A DNA stretch of 64,000 nucleotides from Eretmocerus hayati. Its lineage: Eukaryota; Arthropoda; Insecta; Hymenoptera; Aphelinidae. This document shows, piece after piece, positions 12,286-25,319 of this stretch. How positions within the stretch are numbered: position 1 is the first letter of the stretch; each line of letters starts with the position of its first letter. The stretch lies in contig CM056744.1 of NCBI GenBank assembly GCA_029851415.1, positions 97,931,338-97,995,337 of the forward strand, read 5' to 3'. Made by a program: the position numbers and the translations under genes. The notes below the pieces were generated by a model that was given only the letters and a program-made list of their open reading frames with translations, was not told the origin of the DNA and searched no databases.

Positions 12286-13515
12286 GGAGGGCTATTCACC
12301 ACATTTTACGCTTCCCACCTACGTAAGAACGTACGTTACCTACGTAGAAAAAATAATAATAAACAAATCTAACACCAGAATTCGTCTGCTCGAAACGAGT
12401 TAAAACATTCACGGACAGCTTTTGCTAAATTATTTGATCGAATTGAGTGGAAGAAGTCATACTTGTGGTGTTCACATAGATTATGAAAATGTGCATGTGA
12501 GAAAAAATGAGCTTGCGTTACTCCTCAATACGACGAATACGGTCTAAGAAGGATAAATGGAATTTGACTTGTAACTTCATTGTTACGAAGTTACATCGCA
12601 CGAACCCGAGATGAGACCAAATTACTGTCACTAAAGCATTTTTTGTGGCCATTTATGTGTTTCAGGATATGCTACAGCTATTGTATTTCTCTCATTAATA
12701 TCAGAGACGAGATACTTTTAACAGCCGTATGCGTAGATGACGAGCTCTATGATATTCTATTTCCCTCTCAATGTTTCTATTCGAGTTCAAAATTAAATGC
12801 AGTTTCTTTTAGTTTCATTCACTTGTTGAGAAAATGGTGTACAGGAATCTTTAATCAGTCATTTCGGTATGTTTTACATAATCTTGAGTATCAAGGGAAA
12901 TGACCCTCATGTAATGGTGATCTTCATCTCTCCACAGGTGAGCTAAATCAGAGATTGAAGATTTTCGTGCCCTACATTCTTAACAAAAGAATGGAACTGA
13001 AAGGAACAGCATTCAATTTCCAACTTGAATACAAACATTGGAGGGGAAATAGACTATCGTAGAGCTCATCATCCACACATACGGCTGTCAAATTATCTCA
13101 TCTCCGATATGAGCCAGAGAAATACACACTAGCTGCAGCGTCCTGAAACGCATAAATGACCACAAAAAATGCTGCAGTGACAGTACTTTGGTCTCATCTT
13201 GGATTCGTGCGATGTAACCTCGTAACAATGAAGTTATATGTCAAATTCCATTTATCCTTCTTAGAACGTATCGAGGAGTAACGCAAGCTCATTTTTTGTC
13301 ACATGCACATTCTCAGAATCTACGTGAATACCACAAATATTACTTTTTCCACTCAATTCGATCAAATAATTGAGCAAAAGCTGTCCGGGGAATGCTTTAA
13401 CCCGTTCAAAGCAGACGAATTCTAGGGTTAGGCTTGTTTATTATTATTTTTTCTGCGTAGGTAAAGTTGGGAACGTACGTACGTGGGAAGCGTAAGATGT
13501 GGTGAACAGCCCTCC
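12286..13515. mobile_element. Foldback element A (1.23 kb, long inverted arms)
   Basis: The left end GGAGGGCTATTCACCACATT is mirrored at the right end (ATGTGGTGAACAGCCCTCC). Arms of roughly 540 bp run inward, with matching blocks such as GAGTAACGCAAGCTCATTTT, GGATAAATGGAATTTGAC and AAATGACCACAAAAAATGC (by eye roughly 85-90% identical). They meet around 12830-12980. A 107-codon frame in the left arm has no recognisable domain. No transposase or clear target duplication is seen. Foldback or MITE-like is the safest class. Confidence 0.7.
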
Positions 13516-13582
13516 GGGCACATAGAGGTAATACATTCTGTGATAATACATTCTGGATTACCTCTATGATCGGGCATCCCTA

Positions 13583-14893
13583 TACCCGAGTAGGAATCCA
13601 AAATTGGCGCAGACTTGGGCCGAACTCGGCGCGCCGTTTTTCAGCGTCTGGGCCAAACTTGGCTGTGTAATGCTTTTTGGCGCTTGGGCCGAACACGGCG
13701 CTCGTATGGCGGCGGGATGATACTAACACCATCATGCGCTGTCGTTCATCGGTGTGCTTCGGCATGGCTCGCCGACTCAGCGCCGTTCGTGCGCCAAGAG
13801 GCGAAATGAAAGTTGCGCTTGGGGATGTTTTTCACATCATTCTTGAGAATCTTTGATCATTATGGATGGAATGTGAAATGTGTATGATAATTACAGTCTA
13901 ATTTGCATTCGGCGACTCTTTAACTGACTGATATAATGAGTTTATTCGAGGAAATCGGGAGTGGTTGATGAGAACTGATCCTATTTCTCGATCAATTTTC
14001 TGGGCTGCTCTATTTCAGCCTAATAAAAAAAATCCTTGCTCGCGAGTTAGACACGAAGAATCATTTGCCCCTTTCCACTGCTTAAATGGGATAATCATGA
14101 CAATTCTTTCGATTTTTCGTGATGAAGTAACAACATGTGATATTATATTATGCTGCATGGGAGGCTGATGTTACGGAAACTCTGAAAAGACAAAATTTAA
14201 TGCAATTCAAGCGCCTTAGTTCGAGAACCAATGAGTTGTTTCGCATGGAAGGAACGCGTGAGATTATTTTAAAAATCTTTTATGAATAGAAAATATATTC
14301 TTCGAAATTCGTATGACGTTACAATTACCAAAGAAAGCATCGTTTGATCCATATTATATAGTTGGCAAGCGGAATCACGTTTGTCAGAATTATGCATCAG
14401 GGTCATAGAAGAATTATTCTCTAGCTTCAAGGTTTACATTAACTGGAGGAAGTAAATTTTAAAAAGTGCATGAGCGTTTTCAGATCAGTCCACCTTCCTC
14501 ACATAATTTAGCAGCCGTCATGAAGAGTTGTCGAATTCAATTATATTAGCAATTAATTGAAAAAAAAAACGATGACTCAATGATTCATCTTCCAACCAAA
14601 ACTGTCGAGATTTTCAAGAATAACGTGATAAACATTCCCTGTTTGCAACTTTCATTTTGCCTCTTGGCGCACGAACGGCGCTGAGTCGGCGAGCCATGCC
14701 GAAGCACACCGATGAACGACAGCGCATGATGGTGTTAGTATCATACCGCCGCCATACGAGCGCCGTGTTCGGCCCAATAAGCGCCAAAAAGCATTACACA
14801 ACCGTACGAGTGCCGATCCGGCGGCCATGCGCTTGCCAGTGTTTGGCCCAGACGTGCACGTACGGCGCGCCATATCTGATTCCTGCTCGGGTA
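13583..14893. mobile_element. Foldback element B with GC-rich ends
   Basis: The ends TACCCGAGTAGGAATC (13583) and GATTCCTGCTCGGGTA (ending 14893) are inverted. Arms 13583-13815 and about 14655-14893 are GC-rich and carry repeated motifs: TTGGGCCGAACTCGGCGC, CTGGGCCAAACTTGG and TTGGGCCGAACACGGCGC. The inner 0.83 kb is AT-rich. The best-conserved block runs from the motif near 13690 to the arm's inner edge (GTTCGTGCGCCAAGAGGCG). Open frames in both arms arise only from the GC-rich repeat and are mirror copies, so I do not call them genes. Confidence 0.65.
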
Positions 14894-15113
14894 CATTGGC
14901 TGCACAATCCTTCAATTATGCTAGATTCCACAGAGGAATTGAGTGATAGTGCAGAGTGGCCATGACCCATACGGAATGTTTAAAATTGAAAGTATTTATA
15001 GGTCTCTGACTTTTCTTTCTGTGACCTAGCTTCAGATCGAAAATATTGCCGCTAAGCGTGGATACGTTATCTATTGATTTAGATTGTATATTCTATCACA
15101 GTACAAAGATCTA

Positions 15114-15152
15114 TTCCCACGTTTGAGAGTTCTGGTGGCCCTGAAAAGGGCC
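15114..15152 (-). terminator. H2B-2 histone 3' stem-loop and downstream element
   Basis: On the minus strand GGCCCT, TTTC, AGGGCC (plus 15137-15152) is followed by ACCA. ACGTGGGAA (plus 15114-15122) begins 10 nt after ACCA. The upstream AACTCTCAAACG of this copy resembles CTCTCAAACG at H2B copy 1. Confidence 0.92.
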
Positions 15153-15197
15153 GGTTGGTTTTTTTTTGTTCTTTTTACTTCACAGTCCCAAGTTAAT

Positions 15198-15572
15198 TTA
15201 TTTGGAGCTGGTGTATTTGGTGACGGCCTTGGTTCCCTCAGAAACGGCGTGTTTGGCCAGTTCACCGGGCAGAAGGAGACGGACGGCAGTCTGGATTTCC
15301 CGGGAGGTGATGGTCGACCTCTTGTTGTAGTGGGCCAGACGGGAAGCCTCGGCGGCGATGCGCTCGAAGATGTCGTTGACGAAGCTGTTCATGATGGACA
15401 TGGCCTTGCTGGAGACACCGGTGTCGGGGTGCACCTGCTTCAACACCTTGTAGATGTAGATGGCGTACGACTCGCGCCTTTTCTTGTGCTTCTTCTTCTT
15501 GTCGCCCTTGGCGATGTTCTTGACGGCCTTTCCGGCCTTCTTCACTGCCTTTCCGCTAGTTTTGGGTGCCAT
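15198..15572 (-). CDS. H2B: Histone H2B, copy 2
   Basis: This is the second H2B, with a 124-residue protein identical to copy 1: the tail [15 protein letters not shown], the fold around [17 protein letters not shown], and the end AVTKYTSSK. It is intron-free and divergent from H2A-2. Six of the seven synonymous differences from copy 1 fall in the last 80 or so bases and one in codon 5. The 275 bases between (15283-15557) are identical, which suggests gene conversion. The 5'UTR next to the ATG (CTCGGCTACTACA) has diverged from copy 1. Confidence 0.98.
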   Translation of the reverse strand: MAPKTSGKAVKKAGKAVKNIAKGDKKKKHKKRRESYAIYIYKVLKQVHPDTGVSSKAMSIMNSFVNDIFERIAAEASRLAHYNKRSTITSREIQTAVRLLLPGELAKHAVSEGTKAVTKYTSSK

Positions 15573-16256
<684 letters not shown>

Positions 16257-16312
16257 ATTCTCCTGCCATCCGACGTCTTCGACCCAAAAACCAAAACAAC
16301 GAAAAAATAATC

Positions 16313-16351
16313 GGCCCTTTTAAGGGCCACCAGTTTTCATCACACGTAGAA
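16313..16351 (+). terminator. H2A-2 histone 3' stem-loop and downstream element
   Basis: GGCCCT, loop TTTA, AGGGCC at 16313-16328 is followed by ACCA. The loop ends in A, whereas most genes here have TTTC; this is allowed by the UYUN consensus. ACGTAGAA (16344-16351) begins 11 nt after ACCA. Confidence 0.92.
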
Positions 16352-17355
16352 ATAATATCGCCCTGCAAGTCTTGACTCATTAATAGGAAGTAGCGACAAT
16401 CATGTCTCATTTCCCGGATCAAATCGCAATTTGAAAGTGATATGGTTTGCGGTTGATTGTATTACTACGCCGCTGTCTCCTACAACAATCAAGTAAATTC
16501 CAGTCCCAATTCTCCGGTCCACCTCTGGAGTTATGGAAGACGGTCGGATACAGACTAGAAATTAACGTTACCCCATCGCACTTGGAACCGATGGCCGTGA
16601 ATTGAATTTTCAGTCACTGTGAATGAGTCCATCTATGCCATCATAACTAGCTTCTCCATTGATACCTTCAATGAATCCTATCCTCCGTTTATAGATTCCA
16701 AACCAAGCTTTTACATATTCTCTATATGATAAGGTAGGATAGGATAAGCTTCATTTGCTTGATAGCACAACGTGACAAAACATACAACATAGATTCACTT
16801 TTGTGGATCACCTTCACCCTTCACATGTAAAATGATCATCTCGAGCTCAGATCAGGAATATACACCCATTTATACGTTTTTGACCCAATCGGTCGGTCTC
16901 GATCACAGGTATCGTATCAACTTGTTGAAACTAAACGTGAGATGGTGATGAAGATAATAGTTCAAAGGAAGAATCAAGATCACAAACTGAGACTCACTTG
17001 CTGGGGACTATCAGGATAATTTGGCTTGGATGGCAGAGAGATCTTTGAAGTGAAGCTGAAGTATTTGAGATTTTTGTGCAATCTCAAACAATGACAACGA
17101 ATGTAGGTTGCATGAGCAAAGCGGGAGAGAGTCCCATAACCCTGCGCGTCGAAGTTGAAATCTCTCCATCTGTTACAATAGTCAAAAATTCAGAGGAATG
17201 AATGACACTCAAACAAATCCTTCTACATGATTCAGTCCACTTCTATTCGGTTGTTACGGCTACATTTATGGACGAAATTATGTTCCTAACTCTTGATCGA
17301 CATTGGAAACTGTTAACTTAATCTTAGATAACACAGCAGGATGCCAAAAAACGGA

Positions 17356-17573
17356 AGTGGGTATCCGCAGGCGTCCCATGTATGCCCGTGTGCCTTTTAC
17401 ACGGTACCCGCGGGTCCGGAGTTGGATGATTTTTGCGATCCGGGCACTCGAAGGATAGTATAGTGTTTTATCGCATATTAAAATTTGCCACGCAATAAAT
17501 ACCGAAATTCGGACCAACGGGTAACATGTATAAGGAACACGGATTCCACACGGGATGACTGCGGATACCCACT
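17356..17573. mobile_element. Small inverted-repeat element (MITE-like)
   Basis: AGTGGGTATCCGCAG at 17356-17370 is repeated inverted at 17559-17573 without mismatch. Weaker complementarity continues inward (GTGTGCCTTTTACACGGTACCC against the inverted GTGTTCCTTATACATGTTACC). No coding potential is seen. Confidence 0.6.
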
Positions 17574-18192
17574 GCCCAAAAAAGACTTTGACAAGACCAG
17601 AGGATTGTGCCAGATCAGTATTGATTCTCTTATGAAGTTTTTGGGGACAAATGTCGAATCTTCACAAATAAGCATATTTCAAAAATGATCTATAATCCTG
17701 ACTCTAGCTTCAAAAAAAAATTAAAGACTCGGCTTTTGATGTCCCCTGAAACGCTGACTCGAATGGTTGATAAGAGATTCGGTAAAAATGCAATCATTAG
17801 TCTTTTAGAGAGGAACGTAAAGAGAGATACAGGAAAGTTAGAATAAACGTGGGACTCAATCAAAATTCCTCATTCACCAATCGGTTCAGCACCTCGAAAA
17901 ACGTCGGACTCGTATACGTTGCATATTGTAGGAGGCGGACGGGAGAAACACAAGGGGATGTCAAGTTATGAAGAAATTACCTACTTTTAGTGAAAAATTT
18001 ATATGTTGGAGAACACCCATCGAGGGGCTCAAAAATTGTAACGTTCTCGTCTGGTGATGCCACCGAACATGCACTTAAAATTTCAGGGAGATCCATAGAA
18101 CTACCAAAGAGTTTTGCTGAGCCATAAGAAATATCGCACAGAAATATACACACGCACGGCAAGGGGGGCCGAGTGATGGGGTTGTACACTTA

Positions 18193-18525
18193 CAAGGGGA
18201 ACACCAACCTTGTGGGTCCTGGATCTTGACGAAACTCTGAGAATCATCTTGCTTTGGTGAGGAATGAAAGTACCCATGCAAAAGGGTTTCGTCCAATGGG
18301 GCTCCTATCCTGAGATACAGCCATAGAGATTAGCATTGCCCATATAGGCCCATATTAAAATGACACATATATAGATATACTGACAATGCTAACCTCCATG
18401 GCTGTATCTCAGGATAGGAGGCCCATTGGACGAAATCCTTTTGGGTACCCTCATGTCTCACCAAAACAAGAACATTCCCAAAGTTTCGTCAAGATCCACG
18501 ACCCGCAAGGTTGGTGCTCCCCTCG
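18193..18525. mobile_element. MITE family M1, copy 1
   Basis: This 333-bp near-palindrome starts CAAGGGGAACACCAACCTTG and ends CAAGGTTGGTGCTCCCCTCG. Inner blocks include CCATGGCTGTATCTCAGGAT, mirrored by ATCCTGAGATACAGCCAT. A TTA lies on each side, which may be a 3-bp target duplication. Two relatives occur at 31473-31801 and 33409-33713. Confidence 0.75.
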
Positions 18526-18982
18526 TTAGTAATTTTTCGGAAGGACATCAATGGAAATTGTAACTGACAGACATATCAGAGAAACGAAGGGGACTAAACA
18601 AATTCTACATATGCAAGACCTTAGCTGCAGGGAAACGAATGAGAAAATGAATAAATCCTGGAAATAGTCCATTACCAGTGGATGAAAGCTTGCTCTTCTG
18701 AGGGTGAAGAATAGCTCACACTCACGATTCGATCCATGATTAGAATGAAATTACGAAAAACTGCGCTCGCAGTGAACGTGTTCAAATGCGGCAAAACGTG
18801 AGCGAATAAGCCCCATCAGGTGTAGAATCATGATAATGATATATATGTTGGAGCCGTTGACTATCTGAACGACTAAACGGTGAATACTGAACGGTGGGAT
18901 ACCATATCCGACTACTAATAGTTTGGAACAGTAGATGTCACGCGTGCCTGACTCGGAAGCATACCAGGTGAATGAAGCTTAA

Positions 18983-19022
18983 TTCATACGCTTGAATGAA
19001 ATTGGTGGCCCTGAAAAGGGCC
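18983..19022 (-). terminator. H3-2 histone 3' stem-loop and downstream element
   Basis: On the minus strand GGCCCT, TTTC, AGGGCC (plus 19007-19022) is preceded by CAATC and followed by ACCA. GCGTATGAA (plus 18983-18991) begins 11 nt after ACCA. It is the only copy with G in place of the first A. Confidence 0.92.
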
Positions 19023-19057
19023 GATTGTGAATTTTTTTTCGAGATTTTGTTGATGAT

Positions 19058-20055
<998 letters not shown>

Positions 20056-20094
20056 GCTCCAGTCATCACCATCATCATCAACTATAAGACAATC

Positions 20095-20132
20095 GGCCCT
20101 TTTCAGGGCCACCAATGATCTCGTACGTTGAA
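20095..20132 (+). terminator. H4-2 histone 3' stem-loop and downstream element
   Basis: GGCCCT, TTTC, AGGGCC at 20095-20110 is preceded by CAATC and followed by ACCA. ACGTTGAA at 20125-20132 begins 10 nt after ACCA. This is the right edge of the histone cluster in the window. Confidence 0.92.
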
Positions 20133-21084
20133 CAAATCATTTGCTCACATCGGCTGTGTCGCTTCTACCTTGTCCTTGCCCAACGTTCATATCATCAAAA
20201 AATAATAGCAGAAATAATCTTACAATCTTACAGTCATTGTTGGGTAAAATTTGGCTGTGGATATTAAGGTGAGTTAGATATATTGAAAATCAAAACAAGA
20301 ACGCTTCCACGACATAGACTCATTAAATGGACATAAAAATAAATTCTGAAGCGTTCCTGGCATATGTTCGGAAGATCCAGAATGCCTCGACTCTGAGATT
20401 CCTCACATTTTATGTTAGTTGCTGGTTGACAGATAAAATATGAGTAACCGCGTAGTAATTTGATAAATTCGAAGGACCTTAACGATTCCCATTTTTGGTA
20501 GCTCTGAGTATTGTCTCAATGCCAGATCGCATGTTCAGATTCTCTGATAATTATCAAGTTGGGAAATCAAGTCATGCGCAGCTATTGCCAGATGTGAGAG
20601 AGCATGTTGTTTATTTGATTCAAGTACAAGATGAGTGCGCACTGTTCATGTTGAGAAAGTAGTGAAGAACCAGTTTCTTCTACGATTCATCCATATTATT
20701 CTCATGGTGCTTCGTTGTGAGCAAGTTATAGAGGAAAATGTAGTTGATAATCTTTTTTGTGTGTTTGGGGTTGTATTATTCAGGGGCTTCGAAAGTGTCG
20801 TCACCTAGAGCATGATCTGCGAGTAAATCATCTAATCCGACCATTCCGACCCAGCAGGTTAGTAGTCGGTAATGTTGGTTCCTGCAAGTATCGATTGAGG
20901 TTCGCTGAAGTTACTTCACTGCGAAAGCTCACCGCGCGGGACAACTAACAATTTCAAGTTTTGACGGGGCATTTTCTAAATGAATTCGAGTGAAAATCCA
21001 CTCAATTTTATTCGAGTAAAAATTTCATTTCGCTGAGAAAAATGATCTGCAGTCATTGAGCTTCATCCTTCAGTAGTTTCTGCC
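20133..21084. other. Spacer right of the histone cluster
   Basis: No gene and no clear repeat is visible. Confidence 0.5.
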
Positions 21085-21648
21085 AAAGTTGTTGAGTCGG
21101 ACGCACGGCCGGTACAAACAATGATATTCAACGTGCGAGGAAGTTCATCATTTTCCATGTCCAGCAGAAATCAACGCGAGAATCTTGTTCGAGGAGATCT
21201 AAATTATGTCAATCTTCAAGGTTCAGATCGAATGATACAATGAGAAAAAAGTTCCAAGAATTTTATTGAAATTAGTGTTTGTCGAAGCGTCGTGAACTCA
21301 CGAAGATATTCGTCAGCCGCTGGTAGATTTATACAACAGGTACCCCAACTTTCTTGCTTTGACTTTTGTTACGGTTGAAACCCGATGATTTTTGACATGC
21401 GAGAAATAATTTCTCGCATGTCGAAGATCATGCTCGCAGTGGTCATCTTGGCATTGAAACCCAAGGAAATGAAGAAAAATAGTATAATTTTTAATATTTC
21501 TTCGGCAACGAGTGTCGTCGCAAATCGTTCTATATACATGGAAGCAGTTTTCTTCAAATATGTTTATAAAAAATTTAGATCATTCCATCGAAGCATTTCA
21601 CACTAGCGATATTGTTTGTACCGGCCGGGCGTCCGACTCAACAATTTC
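21085..21648. mobile_element. Inverted-repeat element with GC-rich 38-bp ends
   Basis: The left terminus (21085-21122) contains GTTGAGTCGGACGCACGGCC and GGTACAAACAAT. It is mirrored by 21611-21648 (ATTGTTTGTACCGGCCGGGC, then GTCCGACTCAACAATTT), with about two mismatches. The interior is AT-rich and holds a near-perfect palindrome at about 21396-21424 (GACATGCGAGAAAT, one base, ATTTCTCGCATGTC). No protein domain or target duplication is recognised. Confidence 0.65.
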
Positions 21649-24600
21649 GGTACAGCGTGTTTTTTTCAGACTCAAGATCATACATTTGAGAACCTGTATC
21701 TAGTATATACTATACTGTATAGAATAATCGTCTGAGTGAGAAGGAGGTTTTGCAATATTCATTAGCGGGCTACTACGCAAAAAGAGCAGACCGAAAAGTG
21801 TCGCGGCAAGCCGGTGGCGTCTTCATCGTTAGAACCGTACTATCTTCCCCATCACCATCCGCCCGCGTAATTAGAGACAACCACGCTGCGCTTCTCTGGG
21901 TGTAATCAGCGCCTCGTGAAATAGCCACGCTTCCCCCTTCCATCATCCCTTTCGCTGTGTAGGATACTTGTGGGGTAATGTACGAGGAACTCCCAGAAAC
22001 CGTTGACTTTTGGACCTTGAAAATGAAAATACTGAAAAACGCTGTGCACATCTCTGATATTTTTTATACTACTTCTTTGAGGGCTCATAATCTTCCATGT
22101 GGGTTATCTGAAAAAAATCGCTAAGTGATTCACAGAACAAAGTCTTGCGCCACATTTTGGGAATTTTTTGAAAATTCGGTCCGAAATCGTCATTGATTGG
22201 TCGAGTGTCGGGTGTTGCTCGGCTGGGGATCTCTTATAGAATACTTGAATGGATGTCACAGATTCTCAACTATTAGAGTTCATGATTAGGATCGCTCAAT
22301 GGTAATGATGGAGGCTTGTGGTTCATCGAAAATTGGCAAAAACACACCAAATATTAAAGAGTCTCGGTCCTACCAGATCCTATGATCCACTGGCATACAA
22401 GATGCGGATATTGAATACGATTCTGGTCATTCTTATACAAATCCGGAGTGTCTTTGAACTTTTTGAAAGATTTTATGGAACGTTTCATGACGACTTCGTC
22501 CATTTAAAATTTTCAACTGTCCCCATTCAAACAGATGGGACCCTCAAACGCGCTAGAGTCTGAGCATAGCGAAGTGGGTATGATTTTCTGGTACTATCAT
22601 CTACCATTTCTCGGTATTTTGGAGTGCATCCGATGGTTATAGCAAATGTACACCGCCGAGAACGACGTGAATATACCATGAGTAACACTAATTTCATTCC
22701 GGTTAAAAGCAATTCCTTGATTTCCCCGTTGATGTACATGTACCTGCAATAGGTTAATTTCTTCGTTTTTGCGCGAGTAACCCAATGAGTTAATCGGGGT
22801 GTCCTTCTAAAATACGCTGAAAGTGGATGAGTTTAAGAACAGGAGTAATGATTTTTCATCGACATGGAGTGACAGACCGTCCAATGCGGGTCACAGCTGA
22901 GTACATCGATGTACATCTTCCTGGAAGAAAAAAATTATAACTTTGGATCATGAGAAACATGCCTACAAAGTTACAGAACTTGGTGTGGTACGCTAAAACC
23001 ATGAGAGCTTAACGAATTTTGAGAGTTAGTCCGAGTGACACGTCATTTTGTCGGTTTTCGGGTATTTTCTCGCACTTGAGCGGCTCTAGTATCTATCCAC
23101 ATCCACCAATCCACTTCAAATTTGGAGCCCATTTTCAGGACATCCAAACAAAGAGAATTTGACTGATTAGGCCTCATTACACGTAACACAGCCGAAATGA
23201 TGGTGGAGTGACAGCAAAACTCAAAAGTTCCTGGGATTTCCTCATATATGAGTTATTTCGGACCATTTTGGGTGAAGCTGTCACTAGGAGGATCTGGTAA
23301 AAATCCCAAAAATTCCTACCTAGGATAAGTATGTTTCAAGAGAACAAAAAAAATCTTTGTGGATATTTTCAAAAACCTCGATGGATCCTAGGGCCCACCT
23401 CGGGGCCCACGAAAGGCCTCGCGAAAGGCCCATTCTACCCTCTTTCTTAGCTGAGATTTTTGTTGAGGTTCCCAGTAATTGTGTCAAAAAACACATTCGT
23501 CTAGTTTTGGGGTCGAAAATAGAAGAACGATTTAAGTTAATTGAACGTAATGTTTGGTATGTTTACAAGACTGCTCAACTCCAATCGGTTGCAACTCCTA
23601 TAAAGAGTAGCATGAGCTGCCATCTCCCATCAGCAGTCAAATCGTAGGTCTTCTCAAGACCTTTTCAATAACCACGGATCAAAGTCGGTTATCATTTTTT
23701 GGGACGCAAAAGTCGCTAAAATCTGCTCTCGGAAAATATCACCTATAGAGGATGCTAAGCTCAACTACTGATTTTGGAAAATAACTTTTTTGATAGTACT
23801 AGTCTTGCCAAAGAAAGTGCATTCTCTACAGGTATACTTGCTGCACTTACTATTTTTCCCAGAACTTTAAACCATTTGAGAGTTATTTTAAATTCTTCCT
23901 ACTCTGGGCAAATGGCTACAAAGCTGTGAAAAAATTTGGTCCAAATTGGCGACCTAGACTTCGTGGTCACCTCTTTTGAGTCATTTGTCTCAAAACAAGG
24001 ATTAAGTGCAGTTAGTTCGACGTGAAGATAATTAAGATAACTTCGTGAGTACCCCGATTCCTTGACGTTAGAATGACGCCTATTCTCGAGGTACTACGGT
24101 TGTTCTACTGAACCCATATTTCGTCCACCTAGATACAAGCGTCTCCAGATAGATGGAGCCTCAGTGACACAAAGAGTGATGTTTGGAGGCAAATATGTAT
24201 CAAATTTCACGAGATGGATAAATAATTCACAAAGATATGTTCGTGACATGATTGCATAATCAAGAGGTAGGATGGATCGGTCGATCCAAAACAGGGAAGC
24301 GGAAGCTTGATCCAGATGAAAGTGCAGTAGGTATTTTCTGTAACTAAATGAAAACGATTCAATCACAAACTTGAGAGATAATAAATTTCGAAAGATAAAA
24401 GACGCTGAGAGAGGTAAGGGATGGATTATTAGTGGCAGGGAAAATCAAATTATGTGATAGAAATTACGCGGGAGCTCGCGCAGCGAATCGACGTCGCGAA
24501 AGTTGGGGAACTACAGCCGTCTCGGTAATCCATGGTCTACTTTTGAACATCTATCTGCCCGAGAGTGATTGACAAGGGCAAGCAGCTGCACGTAGAGATG

Positions 24601-25319
24601 CGACGTTGTTCAATTTCATATTTAAATGCGCTAATGGTGAAAGCAGGTCAAGCAAACGATCCAAAGTGTGCACAGATGTGCCATCGCTCTCGCTCACCGC
24701 TGCCTACGGTCTCGATCATTAGAGAGTTTAGAAATATTTTAGCATTTCCGTATAATCATAATTCAGTGGGTACTTTTGGTAAGGCCAATTGACCGATAGT
24801 TGTCTGCATTTTGTCATCTTGATGAATTTCAACTATAAAATAAGCCACCAAGAAGATAGGACAAAATTCAGAGCTTTTTTGAGTCTTTGGAACCCAAATG
24901 GTTTTGCTCAGCTATCAAAATTGGAAAACAAGGGATCGAGACCCAATGAGCAACGATTGAGGTGAGCGTACTCAACATGTCCACCTTAAATTTTCCTGGC
25001 AGCAAGTTCGGCCTAGTTCAATAGTGCAACGTGTCTTGGCTCATTCAGAAGTCCAATTTACATTATCCAAAACCGAGTTATCTCAATTTTCCCAAGAAGA
25101 CCTTTTTTGCGAATCAACGAGGCCTCAACGGGCAACTCCTATGTATACTTGTCATCTCAAAAAAAATCTTCTCTCCGCTCCTAGATATTATTCTTTGAAT
25201 ACCCAGGAGATGAACCATGAGAATTTCCAGAGCTTGCAAGCTCCGTGATCTTCCGCACAAGCATCTTTTGCCTCTTGAATATCGCACACTTTTCCCATAA
25301 GCATTCCCACAAATCTACA
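21649..25319. other. Gene-free AT-rich stretch
   Basis: I see no gene supported by domain, length or composition. There are short GC-rich patches, such as the GGGCCCAC and GAAAGGCC repeats near 23390-23430 and a CpG-rich patch near 24470-24500. Confidence 0.5.

Larger units (their letters stand above)
16352..18982. other. Spacer between H2A-2 and H3-2, where H1 is absent
   Basis: No H1 gene or H1 fragment is visible, although H1 would be expected here if this group were a simple inverted copy of the first. The stretch contains two small inverted-repeat elements (17356-17573 and 18193-18525) and otherwise AT-rich unique DNA. Confidence 0.6.

Noticed and set aside
13580..14965. Mirror-image frames in foldback B arms
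   Set aside because: They are produced by GC-rich inverted repeats. The encoded peptide resembles no known family.
16352..19000. A possible second H1 expected between H2A-2 and H3-2
   Set aside because: No Lys/Ala-rich frame, globular-domain remnant or extra stem-loop is visible.
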